A stretch of DNA of 64,000 nt, from NCBI GenBank assembly GCA_026874595.1, contig CM049320.1:39494714-39558713 (forward strand). Direction: 5' to 3'. The notes under the pieces were generated by a model. The model did no database searches. It was not told the origin of the DNA and worked only from the letters and a program-made list of their open reading frames with translations. The DNA is from Sipunculus nudus. Lineage: Eukaryota > Annelida > Sipuncula > Golfingiida > Sipunculidae. Shown here one piece after another: positions 33,411 to 46,290 of this stretch. The position numbers and the translations under genes were made by a program. How positions within the stretch are numbered: position 1 is the first letter of the stretch; each line of letters opens with the position of its first letter.

Positions 33411-34689
33411 GAAAAATTAAGATATCAATTAGCATTAATGAACATGTTTTATTCTATGTATATATATGTATATACTGTGGTTGCCTTTTTGTTCGCAAGG
33501 GTTTTAATTTCGCGATATTCGCGAATGGGAAATAATCGCGAAAATGACACCCTCGGGAATAATTGGCCAACTGAGTATGTCCTTCTTAATAAGTGTAGCC
33601 AATACTTGTATGGGAATAGGTTAGAACAGTGAGAACTCTTAATATAAATTACATCCATGCAGGTGTAGAGAAAACATTCCCTTAAATTTGAACTAAAGAA
33701 CCTGTGCTGTGTGTACGGGCCATCCTTATATGAGACGCCCATGAATTATTCTTAATTTATAATACACACAAGAAATGGCTTTACCAAAGATTTGATATAG
33801 GTTCTGGTGAGATCGCGAAAATGAGACCCTCGCGAAACATTAAAAATGGAAAAATCGCGAAATTTCAGCCTCGCGAATATGAAGTCAACCACAGTATATG
33901 CTTACTTACCGAGACCTTTTGACACATCATGGAAGCAGTGTAAGCTACATGATGGAGCAGTGCGGATTTTTATACGAAAACCTGTCAAAATCGTACTACA
34001 TGCAGGGAGTTTAGAAAAAAAGATTATCAATAAATTCTTATTAAATGAAGATTAATATGCTCACTGACAGCCAGATTTGGTGAAAGAAATTACCGAATGT
34101 CTTGATTGTATGAATGTAGATAATTTTTACTGGGCAGATTTAGAACACATGCTTGCCGTGATATCCACACAATAAGAAAAGTACAACGGTTTTTCACTGT
34201 GCAAACCTTATTTTTAATATATAAAGCACAATAGATATCTGCACTTTTCATGACGAAATATTATATTATACCATGTTTGTACGAAATAAATGATAATTAT
34301 AATGAAAGTGCATGGCAGCTTGAACAGACTGTGCCTCCCTCTTGGCGTCACATGATGAACTATTACCAAGGCCGCGCGTACCTCAAGACCACGGATAATG
34401 CGTTAGTCACCTTACGTTATATATATCCTGCAGGAATTCCCGGAGAGCGCGTGTGGAATAAACCTACAAACGCACCAACAAGAACGTATCTGTGGCTTGC
34501 CCGTTGAAGACTCAAGAGGAATTATGCTGTGATTGGTCAGTTCATTCAGTCTTTTTGTTATTTTTGTGCACCTGCAAGCTTGCATGGCTTGTTCAAGTTA
34601 CCTTCCTTGTAAACCCAGAGATAAAATGCACGTACACTGAAGAGACGACAACAAAATAGATCGCGCATGGTGTGGCTCCATATCTGAGT

Positions 34690-34913
34690 CAGGGGCGGAT
34701 CAAGGATTTAGGAAAAGGAGAGGTCCAACCCAGGCGGCCTATAATGACAACACCTAAACAACTAGGTCCCCATGTCTGGAAAGTGGCCGCAAAAATTGGT
34801 CTGAACAACCCCCTCCCCCAACCAAAAAAAAAAAAAGAAAAGATTGCGGTGGCCTAAAAAAAGAGGGGGGGGGGGGAGGGGGGCTGCCTATGAATCCTAT
34901 GGATCCGCTTCTG
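34690..34913 (+). mobile_element. Foldback element, GCGGATCCAGG family, copy 4
   Basis: It runs from CAGGGGCGGATC to GGATCCGCTTCTG. Its paralogue at 50445 shows it was present before the segmental duplication. Confidence 0.7.
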
Positions 34914-35044
34914 AGAGAATTGAAACTGATCATTCTTGTTACTGGTGGGTGCCATTACAACTGGAATTCCCAAATTTCTAATTTTGTGTCATCAGTATTG
35001 TTTGGCTCATCCATTGAACTACATGGATAATAAAAAAATTAGTG

Positions 35045-35075
<31 letters not shown>

Positions 35076-35079
35076 CCGA

Positions 35080-36880
35080 CCATCCTACTTACACGGCCAC
35101 CTCGTTAATAAGACTATGCATCTTACACGGTCACTCCGTTGACACGACCATCGTACTTACACGACCACCCCATTAACACGACCATTATACCTACACAGTG
35201 TTACCACGCCCATCTCTCTCACACGATCATCTTATAGCACGACCATTCTTCCTACACGGCCACTCCGTTAAGACGACCATCCTACGATCGTCCCCCCTAG
35301 AGTTTTTTTGGGCTCATGAAAATTGCAAATTGTATCAATGTTTTCTGGATGAGGTACATTTTGCCATTTCTTATTTAACTTATTGATAGTGAAATATAAC
35401 ATCAGGAAAATCAGTACTGCATGAAACACCCAAATATCAAACAGTAGCAGAAATATTAACTTGTCACATGAGTAAATGCCAAGACAAAAGTCTTATATCT
35501 CCGATACTGTACTACTTGAAGCTAGTCCTTGTATACTGGCTGCACTGGAAGATAAAGGCCAGTACACCAGTGTCAGGACCATGCATACCAGCAAGTCACT
35601 AGGTTTTACAAGGTGACAAATATTTAACCTTTTACAGTTTGTTCTGGATCCGCCACTGTGACCATCCCGTTAACACGACCACCATACTAACACCCCGTTA
35701 CCACGACCTTCTTATTTCTACGACTGTCTCGGTAACACGACCATCCATATTACATGGCCACTCCATTAACACAACCACCATACACCCTGTTAACAGGACC
35801 ACTATACTGACACCCTGTTACACGACCATCCCGTTAACACGACCATCCTACTTACACGACCATCCCTTGAACACGACCATTACGTTAAAATCAACAACCT
35901 AATTCAAACCCTGTTACCACGGTCATTCTCTCACAATCATCTCGTTAACACGACCATCCCGTTAACGCGACTGTCCAAATTAAACGACCACCCGTTGAAC
36001 ACGACCACCATACTTACACCCCGTTACCACGTGCATTTCTCACACCCGATCATTTCGTTACCAAGAACATCCCTCTTTCACGGCCACCCCGTTAACACGA
36101 CCATCCTCCTTACACGACCATCAAATAAACATCAACAACACCCCGTTACCACGTGCATTCTCACACGATCATCTCGTTAACACGACCATCCCATTATCAC
36201 GACCATCCTCCTTACACGACCATCACGATAACAAGACCATCCTCCTTACACGACCATCACGATAACAAGACCATCCTCCTTACACGACCATCCCGTTAAC
36301 ACGACCACCCTCCTTACATGACCATAACATTAACACGACCATCCTAATTACACGACCATCCAAATTACACGGCCGCCCCGTTAACACGACCATCCTACTT
36401 ACACGGCCACCCCGTTAACACGAACATCCTTCTTACATGACCATCCCGTTGAACACGACCACCATACTTACACCCTGTTACCACGTGTATCACTCACACA
36501 CGATCATTTCGTTCCCACGAGCATCCCTCTTAAACGGTCACCCCGTTATCACGACCATCGCGACTGTCCAAATTACACGACCACCCGTTGAACACGACCA
36601 CCATACTTACACCCTGTTACCTCGTGTATCACTCACACACGATCATTTCGTTCCCACGAGCATTCCCTCTTAAACCGTCACCCCATTATCACGACCATCC
36701 TTCTTACACGACCATCAATCATGTTAAGATCAACAACCTAACCTACACCCCGTTACCACGTGCATCTCTCTCACCACGTTAAAACGAACACCCTTCTTAC
36801 ATGTCCACCCCGTTAACATGACCAACTTTCCTACTCGGCCACCCGTAAACAAGTCCATCCCTATATCACGCCACCACCAA
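35080..36880. repeat. Degenerate minisatellite, ACACGACCATCC family, copy A
   Basis: Irregular units of about 15-25 bp built from CCCGTTAACACGACCATC and CTTACACGACCA. The array is interrupted at about 35290-35650 by AT-rich DNA. The open frames inside are repeat translations. The copy-B counterpart is only about 0.5 kb. Confidence 0.9.
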
Positions 36881-36899
36881 GTTCACCCGATAACAGAGA

Positions 36900-38220
36900 T
36901 TCCAAGTTGGCAGAATCACAATGCGTGAGATTTCAAACTCTGGCAGTCAAAAACCGCCGTTCCTGCAAGATGGATCGACTATTTACAGAAACCACTGAAA
37001 ACCCCCCATATTACGTTTCCTACGCCTATGATTATTGAAACATAAAACAGATGGACGATGTCGGGCCACCATTCAACACGTATTAGCTCTATACGCAACG
37101 TGTTATGTTGTATAATCCCACAATTTGGTTTCCACCTATCAGCACAGGACGTATAGGTCATATGTAAACAAATGTAATGTGGATACATATATACAAACAT
37201 ACACATTTAAGCATCTGATAGCGTTATGACGTAAAATTACTGATACACTGCACGATAAGATACATTAATGAATATAACAGTATGTGTGAGATTTATATCC
37301 CTGACATAATCATTTATTACATGACAGCCAAACACGAGGTGTGCAGCCGGTTCAATTAAATTTATAGCTGTTTGTATTGATTTTACATATCACGGTATGT
37401 TAATTAGCTGTGTAGTGGTGCGCAGGTGAACCAAAGTACATAGTTTCCTTGTTTATTTCGCACACAAACATATAAATCAAAGTTTTATGTACTCAGGGCT
37501 CAGGCATTTGCTCCAGCAACATAGACATTGGCACACAAGTGCGCGCACATTTATGCAAGCACGCACACATTTGCAAACACGTGTATATCCTTGCTCATAG
37601 ACATTCTGGTTTTTAATTATGCATAAGCATGTATACGGCTGTCATAGATATATGAGTAATTATCTGTTTGACGAAAGCGGATATTTTGCGGATTTGTTTC
37701 AATACTTATGCATGAACAGGGGCCTGGATTACGCTGAGGGAATTGTGCATTGTATGACCTCAATGGGACATCTCATGCATGTCACATGATTCCCATGTGA
37801 CCATATATTCTCGCTGATCGTTCGAGGCATAATCAATAAAACAGGGCCTTGTAGTGGTAACTAATTAGGGCAAGTGAAACAACACCACCGTAAAAGAAAA
37901 ATATCTCGTCTAAATGAGAAGTTCCGTGTGTACACGGGCCTCCCTGCCAGAATGCGTAAAGAATTGGACAGTATCAGTATCCGAATACATGTATATCTGG
38001 ATATAATTAATAAGGAGGACTTTCCGCATTGTAGCTACATTTAGACCAGTTTTCATACAGCCTGTTTTATATTACAATTTTACCTCAGGCCTCACTAGTG
38101 CAACGTGTATTGTCTGATCAGCGTTACTGCTTCTTACGAAGGACCACATATGATCCCCCTTTAGAATCGTCAGCGGTTCCCCTATTTTAGCGTTTAAAGG
38201 AAACTTGGTCTACCTGATGA
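36900..38220. other. Upstream flank of transporter copy A, conserved with copy B
   Basis: No exon was recognised. Blocks such as TTCGCACACAAACATAT, GGGCCTGGATTACGCTGAG and TGTCTGATCAGCGTTACT recur at about 51.5-52.3 kb, so part of it may be promoter or an untranslated exon. A (TA)n run lies at 38228-38276. Confidence 0.5.
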
Positions 38221-38223
38221 CTA

Positions 38224-38273
<50 letters not shown>

Positions 38274-38342
38274 TATAGGTCATTGGAAATTATATATATA
38301 CTTTTAGACATCCCCGCATCGAAACGAGCTGTTCGACCAAAT

Positions 38343-38904
38343 ATGGCGTTTTCAGCAGACGACAGAGATCCTTTGCTTCAGGATAAAAGTAACAGCAGCC
38401 CTGGATCAGTGAATCAAAAATTACCTGGTGTTGGTGAACATTACAGCGCGTCTGCAGGTCCAAGCTGGTCACCGGTTATACGAACTGATGAATATCTTAT
38501 AATATGCGGGGTGCAAGTCAAGCTTACTTTCGTCTGCGCGGTTCTTGCAGCGGCGTCTGTCGTTGCCATGGTGGCACAGACTGTAGCGTTGCCAGTGTAC
38601 ACAGCTGCTATGGTGACAGCCAAATCTGATCCGTATTGTATTTTACTAGTCACTTCATGTCTGTTCGCCCTGATTTTTACGTTGATTTGTGTGGTATACA
38701 AATTCGGCATTAATCGTTCATTGCCGTTATTGCCGGAAACGAAGCTTTGGATTATCATCACAGCGGGAGTACTGAACGCACTGAATGGTCTACTTGTGGT
38801 GTATGCTAGCGACCCCTCGCGGACACCGGCGTATCTACAGGCCATTTTGGTGACCCTAATGATTCCATACACCGTAGGTTTTAGATATGTCATCCTAAGG
38901 AAAG
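38343..38904 (+). CDS. Transporter A exon 1 (N-tail and segments 1-4)
   Basis: 562 nt ending in phase 1 at AGGAAAG before GTAAGA. It encodes the dileucine tail, KLTFVCAVLAAASVVAMV (segment 1), ILLVTSCLFALIFTLICVV (2), LWIIITAGVLNALNGLLVVY (3) and the segment ending PYTVGFRYVILRK (4). Confidence 0.9.
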
Positions 38905-41900
38905 GTAAGATTAATAAAAAAACTGTCATTTTTAATGAGAGTTTCAGGTGAACCTTTCCCTGTTTATAAAGAATACTGGCGATTTGAAAAAAAAGTTATA
39001 CACATGTGGACAGGGAATTTAATGGTGGGAAAAGGGTAAAAGGTAAAATTTATAAAAAAAAGAAACACATGTTACGATCTCTTTTGAGTTCAAGAATTCA
39101 ACAATGGGACAAGTAACGTGTCACTCATCAGCAGACAACTTCACACTTTTGGTTTCTATTTTGTTTTTGTAAAATATCCAAGACTATAGTCTGATCACCC
39201 AATGAATGCACACTGACATGGTCAATATATTTTATAGAATATCTATGATATTGATAAAAAAAGTCAGTAGCTTAAAATTCAGTTATTTTAAAAGTAAGGG
39301 GTAGCCAGTCTGGTGAATTATGCCTCATTCCTTCATGAGGACGTATATTTTCCCTTGCCGGAAATCTTTGATTTCGGCAAGCATGATGGTCAGTTGCTTT
39401 TTTGTGTTTGTGTTTGTTGGTGGGAGGGTGGGTGTGTTTATTTGTCAGTACTCTCCTGGCCACGATCAATTTGAAACTTTCAGGGTTGATTGAAAGTCAA
39501 AAGTCCCGGAAGGTTAAGTAAACCTATTCCATGTGCGTTTGTTGTGTGATGCCAGATCCCAGACTTTGCCCTGATTTGATTGGCTGGTACACGTGTGACA
39601 TCATGGACTGAATTTTTTCATCAACTCAGATCTAGTAATGCATGTTGTTTTTATTCTCTGCTGAAAATTTGGGACTGACAGAGGCGGAAATACTGTGCTT
39701 TTACTGAGATCTAGAACTTTTAGTCACAGGGGATTTCCCAGTGTGTGACGTCACTGCCGATTTGACAGTGCTCATAGATGTGCCCATAGTTTTTGAACAA
39801 ATCACACAACCCCATGTTTTTAGTTAAAAAATAGATAGAAATAATGTTTTTCCTCCAGGAATTGGGCTTATTTTATGTAAAATCTATATTAATATTTTTT
39901 CATAGGCAATTATGTTATATGATAATATAATGAGATTTGGAATACGTTTGCTTGACCGGAAGCCATTTGTTTTTACTTTGTCAATATTGGCCCTATCTTC
40001 ACAAACTCATTTTCTTCCTCGGCATCTTCTTCATAACATGGTCTAGTCATCTTGTCTTAACTTTGTGTCACTTTGTCAGTATGTCTGTCTTTCTGTCAGT
40101 TGTCCTCAATTTCGCCTTCTTCTTGGTTCTTGTGTCTAACATATAGCATGCTACAGCCCACAGTTTTGAAGGAATCCTTTTGTAACTGGTACATCTTATG
40201 GCATACGCTAATATCTCGAAGGTAATTTTTCATTTTTGGATATGGCCGCTAGGGGGGCTGCACTACAACATAACATTTTTGGCCATATCTCCGAAACTAT
40301 TAACCTTAAGTACATAAACTGTAGCTTATTTTCTTCCTCTCAGTCCTTTCTATTGCATGGTTAAGTCATCTGGTCTCAGCTTTGTGACACTTTGTCAGTA
40401 TGTCTGTCTGTTTATCAGCTGTCCTTTTGTATTTTGCTTGTTCTTGCAACAGTTATATAGCATTCTACTGGCCACAGTTTTCCAGGAATCACTTTTTTTA
40501 TTGAAAAGAAAACATCACAGGTAACAAACATATATTATACATCATACATATAGAGACTGATAACAGTTACAGTTCAGTTATACAGTAACAAAGGAATCAA
40601 ACAGCAGGACATACATAGTTACTAAAGAGAATGAATACATACATGAAATTTATAGAAAGCTATAGCTGTCATCTAGTTATATGGCTCATTTGAAACTTAA
40701 CAATTTAAATTTATCATTAGGTAACGATTTAAAAAGGGAGTATACTATTAACTATTCTGAAATAAAACATAATAGATTAGACCATTTCCCAAAATGTTTA
40801 CTGAGTTTGCATCGTATGGTTGCTATCTTTTTTCAATTATATATATTTCATTTATGAATGATGTGAAGCCCTGGAGTGTTGGTTTTTTCTTGTAACATCT
40901 ACAGTTGTAAATATATTTTTACATCTGAGGAAAGCATATTCAGCATGAAAACTCACTATTCCCAAGAAAAAAAATTGCTGCTTGTCAGCTCCAATGCTGG
41001 TCTATTGGAGAATTTACTCTGCATAGCTCTCGAGATCTCTCTCCGTAATATGACAGTAAAAGGGCATTCCCAGAAAATGTGTTTTAGGGTTTTATCTACT
41101 TCACAAAAAGTGCATTTACTTGTATCAATAATATGCAATTTATAAAGAAAAGTATTCAAAGTAAGCCTTCTGTGTAATATATAATATTGAAACATGCGCA
41201 GTTTGGAAGATATTGTAGTCATTTTGTGACTTTCACCAATCGTATACTGGAACGATTTTATGAAGCAGTATGTGTATTTTAAAATAGTCAAAAGTTCAAA
41301 ATAGGTTATGAAAACAAATCAAATTATTATTTCCATCGCAACTTTGTCAATATTGGTCCAATTTTTACAGGTTATGGCTCATTTTCTTTCAATTTCTTAT
41401 AAAATGTTCTGGTTATCTGTCTTCAAATCTCGGTCAGAGTTTTTCCGGCAAGCGCGTGACCTCTGCTCGTCTTGTTTTCCAATTGATCTTTCATTCTGTA
41501 AAATATTTCAATATTTTAACGGGCTTCCTTATACCCATGCATTTGCCAATTTTACACACATATACCGACTTCCGTGGTCTAGGGTTGGACCACAGGACTC
41601 AAAACCGGGAACGGCGTATGAAACACATTGACAGATGTAGGATTATTGAAAACCTTGCGTTTTCGGGAATTGTGGTTATTAATTTAAAAAATATAGGGAA
41701 CGGCCATTAAATGTATAAATTGAAAAGAAAGTTAAATATGGGCTGTATAGCCTACTTTTATTTTTCAAATATCAGGTAATCAATAGGCCAAGGTGTGTGC
41801 TAATGTGCCGAAATCGAGTAATTTCGCCTGCGGACTGCGGAATCGGGGGGGGGGGGGTTCCATGGGGTCCCCCCTTTTGATCCGCCTCAACCTTTTTTTA

Positions 41901-44900
41901 AGGGCTTATGACAACAATTTGCCACCTGGACCCCCTTTCCCAGACCTTGGGGCGGGGGGTTCCATGGGGCCCCCCCTTTTGATCGGCCACAACCTTTTTT
42001 AAGGGCTTAAGACAACATTTTGTCACCTGGACCCGCCCCCACCCCACTTCTCAGACCTGGGCACCTTTTCTTTAGGTTTTTCATTAGTCCTCCTGGGTTG
42101 GAACCCCCTTTTCCAAAATCCTGGATCCGCCCCTGCCTGAGAAGCGTAAAATGCAAATATTAAGCAAATGTAGCACACATTGAGTATGCTTCGACAAAAT
42201 CTTTTCCAAATTTATCTAATAAAAGGTATTTATAAGTAAAACCTATTTTGTATATTGATAAACCTTTGATCTATCTTGCGGTGTAATATCTGTGACGTGG
42301 TATTGTAAATATAAATAGAAACTTATGCACGCGCTTTCTTGAATAGTTTACGTGATACAACTGCTTCCAGAATTGTTAAAGATGTAAATGCACGGTGATA
42401 GTGCTGCGACACTTGTCATGGTCTTTACAACAATATGCAAAAGGATTTTCGGCATGAATGGGGGATTGACTTTTTATTGCATGCTGATATAAGATACAAG
42501 TCCCTAGGGATCGAGAGTCACATGTTGTTTACAATTTCTGATCTTCCAAATGAACCGGTGTCTGCGTAAAATGTCAGGTCAAACATGTTTAAGTCCTTGA
42601 CTGCCAGCAGGGTTTATTAATACTGGACCTTAACTCTACGCTGAGGTTGCAACATAAATCTAATTAAGTGTATCCAATTCCCACCAGGTGTCAGTTTAAG
42701 GAGGCTGTTGTGTACAGGCGCCGTCCTCATCGGGCTGTTCATCACCATGGAGCCCCAGATCTGGGGACTTGATAATAATTCTTCAGGAGGAGGAGAGGGT
42801 ACAGAACAGTCGATAACGACTCGCATCTTATGGCCGATGTGTTTTGCACTTGGTTTCGTTCCTGCAGCCATTTTAAATGTTATCCAGGAGAGAGAAATGA
42901 AGGATAAGGAGGTAGGGTTTTGAGATGGTTTAGACAAAAATATTTTAACTCCCTTGTAACAACACCCACGCTTTGGTATTAATTCTATAATCGGTTCCAC
43001 TTACAACACGATTTTCGTCATTATCTCCAAGGGAGACAAACACTTGCCAAACTAAAGTTCCACTAATGACAGAAAGAAGAATATTATACGTAATTTTTTG
43101 TACATAAGTGCTCATAATACAAATATTATTCACTTTATGGCCTGGTTAACATGTCTCCTATATATGCTTGGTGCATGGCGTCCCAAACATAACGGTTTAT
43201 CCTTCTTGGATATGGTTGTGTCGTACCTTTTGACGTAACAGTTAAGCCCTTGCACGAAGGGAATACATGTATATGCCTCTCTGTAAACAGGGATCGACAG
43301 CTCTTGATCATTGGTCCTTAGAATATGGGTGCCTCTTTTGCGCGTAAGGTCTATTATGAGGTCATCACTCTTCCGTACAGAATAGACTAGTTGCACATAA
43401 AATGGTTTTAAATTGTTCACAAAAAAATTACAGAAGGTAGGTTATTATTTAAGAAACGTTAATTACGCATTTTTTTCTATTTTTTGCCCTAGATTCAAAA
43501 CGTTTTGGCGTTCTTTGACTTGCGCAAAAATTAATCGCAAACACCAGTTGGACTAAAGGTTGTACGGACAATAGAGTTTAGATTTGTGTTTGGTAAAACA
43601 AAAGATAAGAGCAAAGCAATCTCTAGCTGACATTTTTCCGAATGAAAGTGAGAAAAAACTTTGAAGATATTTAATTGATTTCATATACATATATTGATGT
43701 GTAATCAACCTATAGTGTCGTGGGTATATTAATTATGCAAATATGCAAGGTAAGATAATTTGCCTGCCAAAACAATTTTATCAGATTTTATATCATTTGT
43801 TTTGTTAATGAAGTGCAAATATGAACAATAGCAAGATCAAGACTGGTGATTAAGTCATTTCGTTCTCGAAGAGACTCCTGAGAGGTCAAACAGTCGGTTC
43901 ACTGATGTTCGGGAAAAAGCTCAGCATCGTTTACAATTAGTGGAATAAGGGACAATTGAGAGAATAAAAAAAAAAAAAAAAAAATAGATAATTTTGAAGT
44001 CGTCGTTGATGTTTCAAGATGATAAAAAACGGCTGAAGCCTTTGTAACTAAAATAAGCCTTCAATGAAGAATTCTACACTTGTCTTTCTGCAATAATCTA
44101 CAACGTTTAAGGACTAAGACCAGATTAAACATGGTTCCTTATATTCGACGTCTTTCATTTAATTCATAGGCGAAATTTCCTTTTGCAAAATTGGGTGGGG
44201 TTGGAGGTAATGTTATCAGTCATGAGTGGTGTTATTAGAAACAAATTCGGTTTGGGGGTTCGGAGCAAGTATTTCCAGGGAAACGCCACTGTCGGCGCTG
44301 TGTATCGGTTGAGGATGTTGTATGTGTCAGGGGGAGTCCCCTCCATTCGGTGTGAGATTTGTTTTTCGAAGCAATTCTGAGGAAATATGGGTGGAAAATA
44401 GGAGGGATAATTCTCAAGTTAAACCCCTTGCCGTTCGTGCATTCATTTGATCCCCCTTAATTTGTTTTGCAATATCAACCAATCGTTAAAGCCTGCATGA
44501 ATTCTTGAATTTGTGCGATTTATGGCTTTGTTCCACAGTGTTGTGGAATTTGGGGAATTATGTCATATTCACAGTCGTTCTGGTGTTTTAATAATTTCTG
44601 AAAGACTGCTATTTATTGATATTTCACGAAAATGCAAAACTCTGATACGTTTTCATCAATACTTGATATCTTTACGGATATAAATGAGATATTTTTTGTG
44701 GGCATGAATCACATTTGTTTAATTGCCAAAATGTAGGGGATATAATACGGTATAATATATCCTCGTTGCCCCAACCAAAATGCGCCGACACCAGTAAGTT
44801 AATGTAGTTACCCGGTTCAAATTTCTTTCGTATATATTATTCACAGGGACACTCTCTGAATTTCCTGATGTGGATGAACATTTTCCTGTTTCTGGCACTG

Positions 44901-45711
44901 GTGGCAGCATTCTGGAGCGACTTGATTCCCAGATTTGGAATGGTAATTACAGGAACTTTTGAGCCGTGAACAAACGTCGAACCAACAGCAAGGAGCAAGA
45001 AATACTTTTCTTTAATAGGCGTGTCCAAGAACCCGCCAGTTTGGAAAACATCATAAGAAAAACACACATTGAACGTCTTATAATCATTAAAAGTACTTAT
45101 TACTTGAGAATTTGTAAGATAATTTTATGTATTTTGCACAAATACACAAAGACTAACGAAAGAGAAAGGTGGAATGTTGGGTAGAAATAAGTTTTTAAAG
45201 AGAGAAAGAAAGAGTTGTTTGTAATGTGTACCGCTCAGATACTCATCCTAACTAAAAGCAGTGTATATTTATAATACGGATACATTATATGAATTTTCAG
45301 GCGGATTCGGCTGCAGATTTCTGGGATCGTTTGGTAACCGGTCTACACTGTCACTTCAGCACATCCTGTGGTGTCCTGGGACCGTCTTGGTTATTTATCA
45401 CCTCATTCACAATAGCAGGTATCACTGGTTTGCTGCTGGTGAAGTACGCAGATGGAGCCATATATCTAGTTATCATTAACGCTCTGGTTACTCCGCTTGG
45501 CGCCCTCTTCTGGTCATTGTTTGAAGCACAACCTCGGTTTCGTTGGAAGCCATCCTTCACCCAGACCACAGCGTTTACAATAGCAGGACTGTCTATAATG
45601 ATGCCAGCCGTGGCTTTATATAATTATTTTAGTCAGAAGGAAGGAGCTTGGAGTAATCAAGGTTCAGGACAAAGCGAGCAAAATCAGATGGAAGAGACTC
45701 AGGATGAATAA
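38343..45711 (+). CDS. CRT-like transporter, copy A, four exons
   Basis: Exons are 38343-38904, 42688-42911, 44847-44942 and 45301-45711; together 1293 nt, 430 aa. All introns are GT/AG (phases 1, 0, 0). The product belongs to the CRT-like group of the drug/metabolite transporter superfamily (Plasmodium CRT is 424 aa; Dictyostelium and invertebrates have homologues), expected in acidic-organelle membranes. About ten hydrophobic segments are visible: four in exon 1, two in exon 2, one in exon 3 and three in exon 4. The N-terminal tail has DRDPLL (7-12), an acidic dileucine sorting motif. Two cysteines (HCHFSTSC) lie in the loop before segment 8, where CRT proteins carry loop cysteines. Upstream in-frame codons to 38283 are rejected because copy B has a stop there. 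Substrate is unknown. Confidence 0.88.
39300..40490. repeat. Repeated TTGTCAGTATGTCTGTC blocks in transporter A intron 1
   Basis: Blocks with ATATGGCCGCTAGGGG, CATATCTCCGAAACTATTA and TCAGTATGTCTGTC recur within the intron and in the copy-B intron (54.9-55.45 kb). They predate the duplication and look non-coding. Confidence 0.6.
40493..41222 (-). mobile_element. 5'-truncated LINE insertion, copy A only
   Basis: The minus strand encodes LRMFQYYILHRRLTLNTFLY and then CTFCEVDKTLKHIFWEC (Cx2C-x7-H-x4-C, zf-RVT type), with decayed C-terminal text beyond. The 3' end is an AATAAAAAAA tail at about 40493-40502. The paralogous copy-B intron near 55455 lacks this DNA, so insertion postdates the segmental duplication. 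Confidence 0.82.
41838..42136 (-). mobile_element. Foldback element, GCGGATCCAGG family, copy 5
   Basis: It ends ATCCTGGATCCGCCCCTG. An inner 120-bp block around GGGTTCCATGGGG and CTTTTTTTAAGGGCTTA is duplicated. The paralogue is at 56535-56733. Confidence 0.7.
42688..42911 (+). CDS. Transporter A exon 2 (segments 5-6)
   Basis: 224 nt, acceptor CCACCAG, donor GTAGGG. It encodes LCTGAVLIGLFITMEPQIWG, a Gly/Ser-rich loop, and ILWPMCFALGFVPAAILNVI before a charged stretch. Confidence 0.9.
43001..44846. other. Transporter A intron 2, no additional gene
   Basis: Sequence is collinear with 57403-59201 in copy B. Open frames here are not conserved in frame between copies, so they are not supported. 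Confidence 0.6.
44847..44942 (+). CDS. Transporter A exon 3 (segment 7)
   Basis: 96 nt, phase 0 at both ends, acceptor ATTCACAG, donor GTAATT. It encodes FLMWMNIFLFLALVAAFWSD. Confidence 0.88.
45301..45711 (+). CDS. Transporter A exon 4 (segments 8-10, C-tail)
   Basis: 411 nt including TAA, acceptor GAATTTTCAG. It encodes the loop cysteines, WLFITSFTIAGITGLLLV, AIYLVIINALVTPLGALFW, FTIAGLSIMMPAVALYNYF and a polar tail ending QMEETQDE. Confidence 0.92.
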   Translation, partial: ADSAADFWDRLVTGLHCHFSTSCGVLGPSWLFITSFTIAGITGLLLVKYADGAIYLVIINALVTPLGALFWSLFEAQPRFRWKPSFTQTTAFTIAGLSIMMPAVALYNYFSQKEGAWSNQGSGQSEQNQMEETQDE

Positions 45712-45850
45712 TCTGAGGCACACAAAGTTAATTGTTAATTCTTGAAAAATGTTTATACACCAATCACTGTGATAAAGATACATGTATATTCATGCAATAT
45801 GATATAAATGCATCTCAAAGATTTTTTTATACATCGATAACAACTGACAA

Positions 45851-45856
45851 AATAAA
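45851..45856 (+). terminator. Poly(A) signal of transporter A
   Basis: AATAAA 140 nt after the stop; the same signal at the same place follows copy B. Confidence 0.7.
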
Positions 45857-45905
45857 GTTTGGTTAATTTCAATCCGGAATAATCATATGGGCTCGGGAAA
45901 TTTAA

Positions 45906-45906
45906 T

Positions 45907-45975
<69 letters not shown>

Positions 45976-46223
45976 ATATAACTCTGGAGAAAAACAACAT
46001 TAAAAATTCACAACAGTCTGTTTCACGGGATGCGACCCGATCATCAGGTGAATGTTGTTAGAATGAAGCTAGCGGCGTGGTTTGAAAACATTCACCTGAT
46101 GATCGGGTCGCATCCCGTGAAACAGACTGTTGTGAATTTTTAGTGTTGTTTTTCTCCAGAGTTATACCGCTCTGGCCTAGTTTGTATTCAATAGAGCACT
46201 TTACATCGGAGGGTAACACTACC

Positions 46224-46279
<56 letters not shown>

Positions 46280-46290
46280 TTATATAGTTT
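45906..46290. mobile_element. AT-flanked hairpin insertion in copy A
   Basis: Arms of 80 bp (45977-46056 and 46087-46166) pair with one mismatch around a 30-nt loop. They are flanked by (AT)n at 45912-45980 and 46227-46285. Copy B lacks the whole segment (compare 60265-60310). No coding. Confidence 0.85.

Noticed and set aside
35639-36782. Several frames rich in Thr, His and Ile in the minisatellite
   Set aside because: They are direct translations of the ACACGACCATCC units.
38283-38342. In-frame 20-codon N-terminal extension of transporter A
   Set aside because: The equivalent upstream sequence in copy B has an in-frame TAA, and the extension is low-complexity AT-rich DNA.
38441-38929. 162-codon minus-strand frame antisense to transporter A exon 1 (with a shorter one at 53834-54235)
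   Set aside because: It mirrors the conserved coding strand; similarity between the copies follows from the sense protein, and the antisense product has no recognisable features.
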